Position numbers and translations under genes: made by a program
Part shown: piece after piece, positions 16,897 through 26,859 of the stretch
Position numbering within the stretch: the stretch's first letter is position 1
Layout of the letters: each line of letters starts with the position of its first letter
From: DASWUZ01 sp036401375
GTDB taxonomy: Bacteria; Acidobacteriota; Terriglobia; Terriglobales; Acidobacteriaceae
DNA: 64,000 nt
Assembly: GCA_036401375.1 (NCBI GenBank)
Contig: DASWVB010000016.1
Coordinates: 62,001-126,000, forward strand
Direction: 5' to 3'
Notes under the pieces: model-generated
Told to the model about the DNA's origin: nothing
Databases searched by the model: none
Seen by the model: the letters and a program-made list of their open reading frames with translations, nothing else

Positions 16897-17847
16897 ATGG
16901 CAGACGAAGCGCCCATTATCGTCATCAGGAAGAAGGGCGGCCACGGCGGCCACCACGGCGGCGCCTGGAAGGTCGCCTATGCCGACTTCGTCACTGCCAT
17001 GATGGCCCTTTTCATCGTTCTCTGGCTGATGAGCAGCTCAAAGCCCGTCAAGGATGCGGTCTCGGGCTACTTCAACGACCCCAAGGGGCTGGCGAAGGAG
17101 ATCGGCTCCCAGGTCAAAGGTGCACCGGTCCCGGTGCCCGTCCCGGTCAAGAAGGACGACATGCAGAAGCTCAAAGCCGAGGTCGAGAAGTCGCTCAAGA
17201 GCATGGACAACTTCGACAAGTTCAAGAAGCAGATCGAGATCACAGTTACCCCCGAGGGGCTGCGTATCGAGCTGATGGAAGACCCCAAGGGCACCTTCTT
17301 CGAGACTGGCAGCGCGCGTCCCACGCCCGTTCTGCAGGAGCTGCTGCAGGTGCTCGCGGCCAAGATGGGCCAGCTGCCGAACAAGCTGTCGATGGAAGGG
17401 CACACCGACTCCCAGCCCTTTGCCGACGAGCGCGTCTACGGCAACTGGGAGCTGTCGACGGACCGCGCCAACATGGCACGCAGGCTGATGCAGAGCCATG
17501 GAGTACGGCCCAACCAGGTATCGCAGGTGCGCGGCTTCGCCGACCAGCGGCTGCGCAAGCCGGAGAGCCCGGGTGACGCCTCGAACCGCCGCATCTCACT
17601 CATCGTTCAGTACCTGGACACGGCTCCGGGTGGGGGCGCTACCCCCCCCTCCGCCTCCGCCGATCAGGGAGCAGCCGCTGCGGCAGCCACCGCTGATACG
17701 GTCACGGTCGCAGTTCCGGGTGCGGACCCGGCCAGGGCCGCAACTTCCCGCCCGCCCCCACACCCGGCCACAGCTTCCGCCCCGGCCGCAGCACCCGCAC
17801 CTCCCCCTGCCCCAGCACAGAAAGCAGCGAGCTCCGGGCCGGCTTGA
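16897..17847 (+). CDS. motB: Flagellar stator protein MotB (first stator set)
   Basis: A 316-residue partner of MotA. A short N-terminal cytoplasmic segment with a Gly/His run (residues 14-22) leads to one membrane helix WKVAYADFVTAMMALFIVLW; Asp30 in YADF is the ion-carrying residue. The helix closely resembles the E. coli MotB type. After the plug/linker, an OmpA-like peptidoglycan-binding domain spans ~105-235 (FETGSARPTP, MEGHTDSQPF, NWELSTDRA, VRGFADQRLR, NRRISLIV). The last ~70 residues are an Ala/Pro-rich disordered tail longer than in most MotB proteins. The periplasmic domain anchors the stator to the cell wall. Confidence 0.93.
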   Translation: MADEAPIIVIRKKGGHGGHHGGAWKVAYADFVTAMMALFIVLWLMSSSKPVKDAVSGYFNDPKGLAKEIGSQVKGAPVPVPVPVKKDDMQKLKAEVEKSLKSMDNFDKFKKQIEITVTPEGLRIELMEDPKGTFFETGSARPTPVLQELLQVLAAKMGQLPNKLSMEGHTDSQPFADERVYGNWELSTDRANMARRLMQSHGVRPNQVSQVRGFADQRLRKPESPGDASNRRISLIVQYLDTAPGGGATPPSASADQGAAAAAATADTVTVAVPGADPARAATSRPPPHPATASAPAAAPAPPPAPAQKAASSGPA

Positions 17848-18262
17848 CCACCCAGTTCACTCCGGTAAACGGGATGATTGAGCTTCCCCGGTCTGACTCC
17901 TGCGCCTCCGTCCAGTCTCCTCGGCTGCTGTCTGGACGCACCTAGGCACCTGCAGGCACCTGCTGGCCCTGCTATGCCGGACCGGTCTTTGATACGCCCG
18001 CTGCGCTGTGGTGCGCAGCTGTGCCGCTTTAAGGCAATCCTGAGGTTGAAACCGTTGGTAATGGGAGCTCTGCTACTGGCCGCAGTGGTCGACGCCGATA
18101 AGGGATTTGCCGGCTGTCTCCCAGTTCTTGAGCAGCGGTTTCGCGCCTGATGAACGTCTTGCTGGAGCCCTGCGGGCGGTGGCACTTCCACGATTTATGC
18201 CCTGCCACGTTGCAGGCGAGATTTTGCGGGCGAGATTAGCTGGCGACGTTCCGCGCCTGAGC
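17848..18262. other. Intergenic stretch, no gene seen
   Basis: About 415 bases between the convergent ends of motB and the PilZ gene. Short frames exist on both strands but none has a ribosome binding site or family resemblance. A GCCGATAA sequence at 18094-18101 matches a sigma-28 -10 element but has no -35 partner. No terminator hairpin with a U-tract was spotted. Confidence 0.4.
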
Positions 18263-18610
18263 TTAGCGGCTCTGGGCGGCGCGCAAAATACCCTGTCCCG
18301 GGCGGCGTCCCGAGGCGATTTCAACGAAGCGCAGTAGCTGGGCACGCTCCTGTTCGGTACGAAAGACGAAAGACAGCCCGGTCTGGCTGGCGGCAAAGTA
18401 GGTGATGCGGGCGTAGAGCTTCAAAGCATTCTCGCTGTGGTCCAGGGTCAGCATCCCCAGATCCCCGACCACCGCCGTACCGTTGAACTCCGCCTGCAGG
18501 CCCGAGCTGTTGATGTTGTTGCATCGGCCTCGCAGGGTGGCCTTGGCCACAACGAAGTCGACGGGGAAGTCGGTGGGAAAGCGGGGCGGACGGTAGTTGA
18601 ACGTGTACAT
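18263..18610 (-). CDS. PilZ-domain protein (candidate c-di-GMP-binding flagellar brake)
   Basis: About 115 residues forming a single PilZ-like domain: RPPRFPTDFPVDF near the start (Arg-rich entry motif), NINSSGLQAEF (the DxSxxG-type turn, here NxSxxG), and a beta-barrel ending GLSFVFRTEQERAQLLRFVE. PilZ domains bind cyclic di-GMP; E. coli YcgR is a PilZ protein that slows the motor. The longer in-frame start at 18694 lies upstream of a near-perfect sigma-28 promoter (-10 at 18692-18685), so ATG 18610 is chosen and fits the domain start. The first Asp of the canonical motif is Asn here, so nucleotide binding is uncertain. Its place between the stator genes and the flagellar regulators supports a motility role. 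Confidence 0.7.
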   Translation of the reverse strand: MYTFNYRPPRFPTDFPVDFVVAKATLRGRCNNINSSGLQAEFNGTAVVGDLGMLTLDHSENALKLYARITYFAASQTGLSFVFRTEQERAQLLRFVEIASGRRPGQGILRAAQSR

Positions 18611-18684
18611 AGCCAGGTAATGGAGCCTTTCACGTTTAAGGTCGGCCTGGTTGGGCGCGGTGCTCCAGATCGGTTCGGGCAACA

Positions 18685-18711
18685 CTATCGGCACTCTTGC
18701 TCAATGTTTCA
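18685..18711 (-). promoter_or_regulatory. Candidate sigma-28 (FliA) promoter of the PilZ gene
   Basis: Minus strand: TGAA (18711-18708), 15 bases, GCCGATAG (18692-18685). The same arrangement precedes fliC, flgM and flbD in this window, and the E. coli consensus is TAAA-N15-GCCGATAA. The implied transcript start near 18677 leaves a leader of about 65 bases before ATG 18610. Confidence 0.7.
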
Positions 18712-18876
18712 ACGCTTTTTCAAGAAAAACGTTTGAAGCGGTGCCAATTCGCTTCAGCGTGCCTTCCGGGTACGTTTCCGGGCAGGCAATACGTACGCAG
18801 AGGTTGGGACAGAACCAAGCCTGGTGCGGTGGGAGTTCAAGCTCCACCGACTAGGCGGGCCATGAGGGGATTACGA

Positions 18877-19893
18877 ATGGAACATCAGATTTATGGGGAT
18901 GACACCGGGCGGTTGCAAGCTGCAGTTGAATCTCCTTACCGGGACGCAGAAGCTTCAGGGCAACAAGCTATAGAGCAGGGCCGCGAGCACCTGACCCACC
19001 TCGATCAGCCGCCCCGTCTCGCAGCGCCGGCTTATGGCGATGCCGCTGAAGGGCGCTCTCGGGTGCTGCTCTGTGACCCTGACCAGCCGTTAACAAGATT
19101 TCTCGCCCGCAGGCTCGCCCCGGACTTTACTGTCGAGGTCGTTCACGATCAACATGCCGCACTGGATCTTCTCGGCCGCAGCCCCTTCGATCTCCTCCTG
19201 CTTGATTTGCCAGAGGCCACGGGCCTGGAGCTGCTGGCGGAGATCAATCGCGCTCACCCCATTCTGCCGATCCTGGTGATCACCGCCAGCAGAGTCCCCC
19301 TGGTGGCCGCGCTCGACGCTGGAGCGGATGACTATGTGGCCAAGCCCTTTCGCACGGCTGAGCTGTTGGCGCGGGTCAAGGCCTTGGTGCGCCGCGCCGG
19401 CCGTGCAGCCGCCACGCGGGTCGCGCTCCACGCCGCCGGCCTCGAGGCCGGAACAGGGGAGCTGGTCCTGCATCCCGAGGAGTGTACCGTCGAGCGCCGC
19501 GGCCGGCGCATCGATCTCACTCCGCGAGAGTTTTCGATCCTGGAATTGCTGATGCGCCACCGGGGAAGTCCCGTCTCCCGCGCCACCGTGATGGAGAGGG
19601 TCTGGAAGGCTCCCTTCAACCCTGCCAATAACATCGTTGACGTCTACATGAAGTACCTGAGGGACAAGATCGATGCCGAAGGGGAAGAAAAGCTGATTCG
19701 CACCATCCGAGGCGTCGGCTACGTACTCGGGCCGCCGGCGCGGGGCCCTGCAACCGCCGAGAGAGCGGCAACGAAGACTATTTCTACGCTCCCGGCCTCC
19801 TTCCAACACATCCTCGGAACCTCTTTGAAGGACAGCCGGCTGGGTAATCCGCTAGCCTCCGCCTTCCCCGGCAGTGAAGGCCTGCCCTGCTGA
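18877..19893 (+). CDS. OmpR/PhoB-type response regulator
   Basis: A 338-residue protein. Residues ~1-50 are a variable, probably disordered lead. A receiver domain follows (SRVLLCDPDQPLTRFL, phospho-acceptor Asp in FDLLLLDLPEATG, Thr in LVITAS, Lys in DYVAKPF), then a linker and an OmpR-type winged-helix DNA-binding domain (GRRIDLTPREFSILELL, VDVYMKYLRDKI, IRTIRGVGYVL). All key phosphorylation residues are kept. ATG 18877 with GAGGGG upstream is chosen over an in-frame codon 60 residues earlier. It starts the regulatory block of the flagellar island; its kinase partner is not evident. It probably controls flagellar or surface genes, but the target is unknown. Confidence 0.8.
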   Translation: MEHQIYGDDTGRLQAAVESPYRDAEASGQQAIEQGREHLTHLDQPPRLAAPAYGDAAEGRSRVLLCDPDQPLTRFLARRLAPDFTVEVVHDQHAALDLLGRSPFDLLLLDLPEATGLELLAEINRAHPILPILVITASRVPLVAALDAGADDYVAKPFRTAELLARVKALVRRAGRAAATRVALHAAGLEAGTGELVLHPEECTVERRGRRIDLTPREFSILELLMRHRGSPVSRATVMERVWKAPFNPANNIVDVYMKYLRDKIDAEGEEKLIRTIRGVGYVLGPPARGPATAERAATKTISTLPASFQHILGTSLKDSRLGNPLASAFPGSEGLPC

Positions 19894-19933
19894 GCCCCCG
19901 GCTCTCAGCCAGCACACCGTCCCAGCCGAAAGC

Positions 19934-21493
<1,560 letters not shown>

Positions 21494-21594
21494 CCGGACA
21501 GCGATCTCTTCAGCCGCGCCGCTATTACGATGGAGCGGTCCCTTGGCGCCGCCGAGGCCGGCTTTGGCAGCCGTCGTGCATGGCAGGTAGGCAG

Positions 21595-23562
21595 ATGCTG
21601 CCTAGCTCTCATGTTTTCCTCATTGATGGTCCTCAAGGCGGGCCCAACGCCGCTCATGCTCATGCCGGCAAGGCGCTTTCGCGGGTAAGTCTCTGGCCCA
21701 ACCCGCCACTATCAGCTGCTAGGCAGGGACTTCCTGTCCCTCAGTCCGCGACTGCCGAGCATCCATCATCCAGTCACGCTGCACCGGATGGGCCTGCCGC
21801 TCATGCTGCCGGTCTCCCCTGTGCCGATAGCGCTCCTGGCATTCGCACCTCTGCCGTTGGCGGGCAGTCGCCGGCAGGCGCTCCGCTCCCCGCTCAGAAT
21901 CTTGCAGAGGCCTTTGCGGACTTCATCTCGGCCTCCTCTCGCCTCGAGGGCAGCTATCGCGAGCTGCAGGGGAGGGTATCCGCGCTGTCCTCTGAGCTGG
22001 CCGACCGCAATGCCGCCCTCCGTTCCAGTCAGTGTGAGAACGAGCGAATGCGGCTCTCGCTCGAGCGGATCGTCGACTTCATGCCCTGCGGAGTGCTGGT
22101 AGTGGATCGGGCGGGCACGATCCTGACCGTCAATCCCGAGGCGCTCCGGCTGCTCGACGCGGCTGCGCCTGGACTTCCCCAAGGCGCCCCGAGACCCGGC
22201 CTTAACAATATAGGCGCCTGGGGCCATTTGGACCTCCGCAGCTTCTATGCCGAGGGGGCCGGAGATTCTCAACAGGAGTTCTGCATCGGGACAGCTAACG
22301 GCGGCAGTCCGGGCGCGGATGGCAGCCGGTGGCTTGAGGTTCGAAGCCGCTGCCTGGATGCAGAGACCACAGCCGCGGTCAAGGGGTCTACCCTGGGCCG
22401 CTTTGAAGCAGGGCCACCGCAGCGCAAACCCCGGAACGCATCCCAGAACATACCCAACAACCTGCCGCCGCAGCACCTCACACGGAACAGGCTACCAAGC
22501 GTGGCTGGGAACACTTCCAGGCCGGCATCTGCCCCGCCGTACGGGTCTGGCCAGATAGAAGAACAGCGCGCTGAGGAGACAGCAACGCCTGCCGCCGCGG
22601 CAACGAGCGGCCGCCAGACTATCCTCATCCTCCGCGATATTACCGCGGCCAAGCGTATGGAGGCCGACCGCGAACGCGCCCTGCGCGCCATGACCCTGGC
22701 CGAGATCACGACCATGCTCGCTCACGAGATTAGAAATCCTCTGACCAGCATGGAGCTGTTTGCCGGGCTATTGGCCGCAGACAGGGTGAGCAATCCGGAG
22801 TGGATATCCCATCTTCGGGCCGGCATTCGTTCGCTCTCGGGCACGGTCAACAACGTCCTCAGCTTTCATGGGGCCTGTGCGATGACCCTGTCCGAGGTCG
22901 ATCTGCCGGCGGTGGTCCAGGCGAGCATCGATTTCGTCCGTCCTCTGGCGGATCAGAGCGGGATCTCGCTCGAGTGGCTGCGCGAGGCCTCCCTGAAAGC
23001 GCCCCTCAGCGCTGCCCAAGGCCCGTGCGCCGGCCCGGGCCACGAACATGCAACAGCCAGGCGCCCTTGGAAAAAGTCCGAGACCCGCATCATGGGGAGC
23101 GAGAGCGCCCTTCAGCAGGTGGTCTTGAACCTGCTCACGAACGCCATCCGCCACACTCCTCGAGGAGGCGCCGTCCGGGTCTCGATGAAGATTGTGGGGC
23201 GGCAGAAGAATTCCCGCCAGCATCTAGAGGACTCCCAGAAACAGCGTGTCCCGGCGCCGCTCAGGGGAGCGTCTTGGCCCGTACCGAGCCCGGTTCATCC
23301 GGTTGCTGTCCCCGGCCGGCGCAAGTTTGGCCGGTCGCTGCACCCGGCGCGGGTGCTGCTCGCCTTCGAGGACAACGGACGCGGCATGCCGGCCGAGGCC
23401 CTGTCGAGGATCTTCGAGCCTGGCTTTAGCGCGGGCGGCGACACGCCCGGTCTTGGCCTGACCGTCTGCAAGACCATCCTCGACCAGCACGGCGCCAGGA
23501 TATCCGTTACTAGCCGTCCCGGCTCAGGGGCGACATTTGCACTGGAGTTTCCTCTCATATGA
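21595..23562 (+). CDS. Soluble PAS histidine kinase (FlrB/FleS-like)
   Basis: About 655 residues without a membrane segment, so cytoplasmic. Order: disordered lead (1-100), short helical segment (residues ~110-155), PAS-like sensor (IVDFMPCGVLVVDRAGTILTVNPEALRLL, residues ~155-185 onward), a ~120-residue Pro/Ser-rich insertion, the HisKA dimer domain with phospho-His377 in LAHEIRNPLTSME, and the ATPase domain: N box VLNLLTNAIRH, G1 FEDNGRGMP, F box FEPGFS, G2 GDTPGLGLTV. A second Pro-rich insertion splits the N and G1 boxes. Its last base overlaps the NtrC-type gene by ATGA, so that regulator is the likely phosphorylation partner. Start uncertain: ATG 21595 follows GGTAGG; ATG 21580 is also possible. 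Confidence 0.85.
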   Translation: MLPSSHVFLIDGPQGGPNAAHAHAGKALSRVSLWPNPPLSAARQGLPVPQSATAEHPSSSHAAPDGPAAHAAGLPCADSAPGIRTSAVGGQSPAGAPLPAQNLAEAFADFISASSRLEGSYRELQGRVSALSSELADRNAALRSSQCENERMRLSLERIVDFMPCGVLVVDRAGTILTVNPEALRLLDAAAPGLPQGAPRPGLNNIGAWGHLDLRSFYAEGAGDSQQEFCIGTANGGSPGADGSRWLEVRSRCLDAETTAAVKGSTLGRFEAGPPQRKPRNASQNIPNNLPPQHLTRNRLPSVAGNTSRPASAPPYGSGQIEEQRAEETATPAAAATSGRQTILILRDITAAKRMEADRERALRAMTLAEITTMLAHEIRNPLTSMELFAGLLAADRVSNPEWISHLRAGIRSLSGTVNNVLSFHGACAMTLSEVDLPAVVQASIDFVRPLADQSGISLEWLREASLKAPLSAAQGPCAGPGHEHATARRPWKKSETRIMGSESALQQVVLNLLTNAIRHTPRGGAVRVSMKIVGRQKNSRQHLEDSQKQRVPAPLRGASWPVPSPVHPVAVPGRRKFGRSLHPARVLLAFEDNGRGMPAEALSRIFEPGFSAGGDTPGLGLTVCKTILDQHGARISVTSRPGSGATFALEFPLI

Positions 23563-25301
23563 CCCACTTCGACGAGCAATCGATCGCCACGACTCCCGCA
23601 GGTCCCATTAGCGGCCTCCTCCCCCGCTCTACCCCGGTCGCCCCGGACTCCGGGCTGGCTCAAGACAGCCCTGGCCGTCGAGACAGCGTTGTTACCTGCT
23701 GCGACGGAGCGCGGAAGGCGGCCGGCGCTGAGTCCCGCTCCGTGCTGGTAGTCGATGACGAGCCCGGCATACGCACGGCGCTGCTGGAAGGCTTCCGACG
23801 CGGCGGCTGGACGGCCGAGGGTGCGGCAGACGTTCGCGAGGCCATCGCGGTTCTAGCGGAGTCGCCCTTCAGCCTGGTAGTGACCGACATGCGCATGCCC
23901 GATGGCGATGGCATGGAGGTCCTGCGCGCGGCGCGGGAGTCTTCGCCCGGCACGGCCGTGATCCTGCTGACCGCCTTTGGCAGCGTGCCGGACGCTGTGC
24001 AGTCGATGCGCGGTGGGGCAGTCGACTACCTCACCAAGCCCATCTCCTTTGAACAGCTCGACGCGGCCGCGGCGCGGGTGATGCGCAGGAGCACGGAGCG
24101 GCCGGAGACAGCTGGAGAGGCAGCCGCTGGACCCGCTCTGCCAAGCTCCTCACCGGGGGCCAATGCACGTCCCCCGGCAGCCGTCTTGAAGACCGGGCCG
24201 GCCAGCGCTGGAGTATCGATCGTCGGGCGGGCGCCCGCTCTGATCCAGGCGCTCCGCCGGGCCCGCGCCGCGGCTGGCACCAGCGCCGACGTTCTGCTCG
24301 AGGCCGAGAGTGGGACCGGCAAGGAGCTGCTGGCGAGGTTTGTCCACGAACAGAGCGATCGGGCGCGCCGGCCCTTTATTGCAGTGAACTGCGCGGCGGT
24401 GCCGGAACACCTGCTCGAGAGCGAACTCTTCGGGCACGCCCGCGGGGCTTTTACCGGGGCGACCGCGGCCCGTGCAGGAAAGTTCGAGCTGGCCAATGGA
24501 GGCACCCTTCTGCTTGACGAGATTGGGGACATGCCGCTGCACCTGCAGCCGAAGCTGCTGCGCGCCCTCCAGGAGCGCGAGTTCGAGCGCCTGGGCGAGA
24601 CCCGCCCGGTGCGCGTCGACATCCGGGTCATTGCAACCACCAACGCCTCGCTGATGCGCATGGTGGAGCAGGGCAGATTTCGCAGCGACCTCTTCTATCG
24701 ACTGAACGTGATCCCCCTCAGCCTCCCGGCACTGCGCCAGCGCCGTGAGGACATTCCTCTGCTCGCCAGCTACTTCGCCGCCGAGTTTGCCCGCGAGGCC
24801 GGGCTGCCGATCGCGGAGCTCTCCCTTGACTTCATCGACCGGCTTGAAACGCATTCCTGGCCGGGCAACGTTCGCGAACTTGGCAACTTCATGCGCCGTG
24901 TGCTGTCGCTCAACCCCGGAGTGACGCTCCACCGGGGCTGCTTCGACCGGGAGTTTCCGGGCTGCACCGAGGTGCAAGACGAGAAATCCGGGTGGGGCAG
25001 CCTTCAGCACCCGAGCGGACCTCAGACTGAAGTCGAGAGAAAGCCTCAAAGTGGGCCCCGGGACCGGTACACAGATGCGCCGGGCTATGCCGCCCGCGAC
25101 TCCTCCCGCGATCTTTCCCGCAGCTTCGAAGCGGGCACCGCTGGAACCCGCTTCCGCGAGATCGAGAGGCTCCACCTCGAACGGACCCTGGCCCTGGCCG
25201 ATGGCAACCGTACCCATGCCGCGGAGATGCTGGGCATCAGCCTTCGCACCGTGCGTAACAAGATCAAGGAATACGGGCTTCCGCCCAGGAGGTATGCCTG
25301 A
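23559..25301 (+). CDS. NtrC-family sigma-54 response regulator (FlrC/FleR-like)
   Basis: A 580-residue complete NtrC-type activator. Receiver: VLVVDDEPG, phospho-acceptor Asp110 in VVTDMRMPDG, Thr in ILLTAFG, Lys in YLTKP. AAA+ domain: ESGTGKELL, intact GAFTGA loop, GGTLLLDEIGDM, RSDLFYRLNV, SWPGNVRELGN. The C terminus has a Fis-type helix-turn-helix (ALADGNRTHAAEMLGISLRTVRNKI). It starts inside the stop of the kinase gene (ATGA), so the pair forms a two-component system, and flgB begins immediately after its stop. By analogy with Vibrio FlrC it would turn on middle-class flagellar genes with sigma-54 (RpoN, not in this window). Confidence 0.9.
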   Translation: MTHFDEQSIATTPAGPISGLLPRSTPVAPDSGLAQDSPGRRDSVVTCCDGARKAAGAESRSVLVVDDEPGIRTALLEGFRRGGWTAEGAADVREAIAVLAESPFSLVVTDMRMPDGDGMEVLRAARESSPGTAVILLTAFGSVPDAVQSMRGGAVDYLTKPISFEQLDAAAARVMRRSTERPETAGEAAAGPALPSSSPGANARPPAAVLKTGPASAGVSIVGRAPALIQALRRARAAAGTSADVLLEAESGTGKELLARFVHEQSDRARRPFIAVNCAAVPEHLLESELFGHARGAFTGATAARAGKFELANGGTLLLDEIGDMPLHLQPKLLRALQEREFERLGETRPVRVDIRVIATTNASLMRMVEQGRFRSDLFYRLNVIPLSLPALRQRREDIPLLASYFAAEFAREAGLPIAELSLDFIDRLETHSWPGNVRELGNFMRRVLSLNPGVTLHRGCFDREFPGCTEVQDEKSGWGSLQHPSGPQTEVERKPQSGPRDRYTDAPGYAARDSSRDLSRSFEAGTAGTRFREIERLHLERTLALADGNRTHAAEMLGISLRTVRNKIKEYGLPPRRYA

Positions 25302-25697
25302 ATGCCGGATATCGTCTCGACCCCGCTGATTTCGAGTCTGGAACGCTTCCTGTCTCTGACTACCGCGGCCCAGCAGAGGACCACGTCCAACATGGCCAAC
25401 ATCGACACACCCGGCTATCGCACGCGGGAGGTCGACTTCCAGACGGAGATGCGGCGCGCCGAGCGGGTAGCCGGCTTCCCCGCAGCCGAAGGCGAGAGCG
25501 CCGGCTGGACAGGCGCAGGCCTGACCCCGGTGGCCCGCGAGGTTCGCGGACTGCTCGAGCGGCCGGACGGCAACAACGTCAACCTCGACCGCGAGGGACT
25601 CATGCTGTCCGAATCGCAGTTGCAGTACCAGGTCGGAGTGCAGCTGGTAAAGCACGAGTTTCACCAGATATTCAGCGCCATCAGTGGAGGAAGTTAA
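25302..25697 (+). CDS. flgB: Flagellar proximal rod protein FlgB
   Basis: A 131-residue axial protein of the proximal rod, built outside the membrane after export by the flagellar type III system. The N-terminal rod signature is present (LSLTTAAQQRTTSNMANIDTPGYR with ANIDTPGY) and the C terminus (YQVGVQLVKHEFHQIFSAI) matches FlgB. A strong CAGGAGGT precedes the ATG, inside the end of the regulator gene, whose TGA is directly adjacent. Length is usual for the family. First gene of flgBC-fliE. Confidence 0.95.
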   Translation: MPDIVSTPLISSLERFLSLTTAAQQRTTSNMANIDTPGYRTREVDFQTEMRRAERVAGFPAAEGESAGWTGAGLTPVAREVRGLLERPDGNNVNLDREGLMLSESQLQYQVGVQLVKHEFHQIFSAISGGS

Positions 25698-25700
25698 TCA

Positions 25701-26147
25701 ATGGGACTCTTTGACATGCTGCAGATCAGCGGTTCCGCGCTCTCGGCCGAGCGCCAGAGGGCAGAGGTTGTAGCCGCCAACCTGGCCAACGCCGAGACCA
25801 CGCACACCGACGCAGGCGGGCCGTTCCGGCGCCGGGAGGTAGTCTTCCACGCTCAGACCCAGCCCCGCTTCGGCATGCTGCTCGCGAGTACGGCCGGGCT
25901 GCACTCCCGTCCCCAGGGTGGAGTCAACGTCTCCGAGGTCGTCGACGACCCCACCCCGGCCGTCCGGCGCTACCAGCCGGGTCATCCGGACGCCGACAAG
26001 GAGGGCTATGTCTCTTACCCGGCCATCAATCCCCTCCTCGAGATGGTTGACCTGATGGGCTCAGTTCGCGCCTACCAGATGAACGCGTCGGCGGTAAGCG
26101 CAGCCAAGGGGATGATCCAGCAGTCCATCGACATCCTTAAGAGCTGA
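25701..26147 (+). CDS. flgC: Flagellar proximal rod protein FlgC
   Basis: A 148-residue proximal rod protein. N-terminal motif FDMLQISGSALSAERQRAEVVAANLANAETT and C-terminal NPLLEMVDLMGSVRAYQMNASAV are family hallmarks, including the conserved R-x-Y-x-x-N segment. It is only three bases after flgB, with GGAGGAAG upstream, so the two are co-translated. Confidence 0.95.
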   Translation: MGLFDMLQISGSALSAERQRAEVVAANLANAETTHTDAGGPFRRREVVFHAQTQPRFGMLLASTAGLHSRPQGGVNVSEVVDDPTPAVRRYQPGHPDADKEGYVSYPAINPLLEMVDLMGSVRAYQMNASAVSAAKGMIQQSIDILKS

Positions 26148-26247
26148 TGTCTGCCAGGGGCCAGAGCGCAACCGGCGAGAAGAGCGCCGCAGATCTCCTC
26201 TTCCAACCGATGCCACTCCATAACTACTTCAGGAACGAGGCAATCCG

Positions 26248-26634
26248 ATGAGCTCTTTAGTGTCTGGCTTGGGGGTACCTGGCCTGGGAATATCCAGCAT
26301 GACGACCCCTGGTATGAATCTGCTCTATCCGGCGGCATCTCCTTTGGGTCCCGGCTCGCCGGGCCTGAGCGGCCCTGCCGGTGGAGTCGTCCTGCCCGAT
26401 CCGATCGACGGTGCACCGGCCTTCGGCGATGTGCTCAAGAGTACCCTCGCCCAGGTGAATCAGCTGGAGGGCGGAGCCCACGCCCAGGTGAACAGCGTGC
26501 TCGCCGGAGGCGGCGGGGACATGAGCAGCGTCATGATCGCGGTCGAAAAGGCGGACGTCGCCTTTCAGCTGATGATGCAGGTACGCAACAAGATCGTCAG
26601 CGCCTACCAGGACGTCGAAAAGATGGCTTTCTAG
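26248..26634 (+). CDS. fliE: Flagellar hook-basal body protein FliE
   Basis: A 128-residue protein that joins the MS ring to the rod and helps open the export gate. The conserved C-terminal half is clear: FGDVLKSTLAQVNQLEG, then VMIAVEKADVAFQLMMQVRNKIVSAYQDV. The Gly/Pro-rich first 40 residues are longer than in enteric FliE. Start ATG 26248 has AGGAACGAGG upstream. It follows flgC by 100 bases, the usual order flgB-flgC-fliE. Confidence 0.95.
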   Translation: MSSLVSGLGVPGLGISSMTTPGMNLLYPAASPLGPGSPGLSGPAGGVVLPDPIDGAPAFGDVLKSTLAQVNQLEGGAHAQVNSVLAGGGGDMSSVMIAVEKADVAFQLMMQVRNKIVSAYQDVEKMAF

Positions 26635-26765
26635 ACTTGCGCGGCCTTCACCTCGTGCACTCCGGGGGGCGCAACAGTCGGGCACCAGGCTGACAAAGCT
26701 TCGCGCCGCATCTGTCTCCCTCTGCAACACGCACGAAGCTCATCCCCGCCCCTGAACCTGCCTTT

Positions 26766-26824
26766 GAACTCGCTCAGAACTCGCACCTGAACTCGCCGCT
26801 CAGAACTCGCCGCTCAGAACTCGC
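26766..26824 (+). repeat. Short repeat cluster between fliE and fliF
   Basis: GAACTCGC occurs five times (26766, 26777, 26789, 26803, 26817) with spacings of 11, 12, 14 and 14 bases; the last copies are part of an exact 14-base unit GAACTCGCCGCTCA. It lies in the 225-base gap before fliF and may be slippage-prone DNA or a protein-binding array. Confidence 0.55.
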
Positions 26825-26859
26825 CCCTGAACAAAGACCCGGGAAGGATCACCGCAGCA

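Noticed and set aside
18094..18101. GCCGATAA, a perfect sigma-28 -10 element between motB and the PilZ gene
   Set aside because: No TGAA/TAAA at 15-16 bases upstream, and the next plus-strand gene starts almost 800 bases later.
21823..21830. GCCGATAG inside the histidine kinase gene
   Set aside because: No -35 element at the right distance and no gene start downstream; it lies in coding sequence.
24150..25664. Long open frame (504 codons) on the minus strand opposite the NtrC-type regulator and flgB
   Set aside because: Mirror of high-GC coding sequence; no domain is recognisable, whereas the plus strand encodes a complete regulator.
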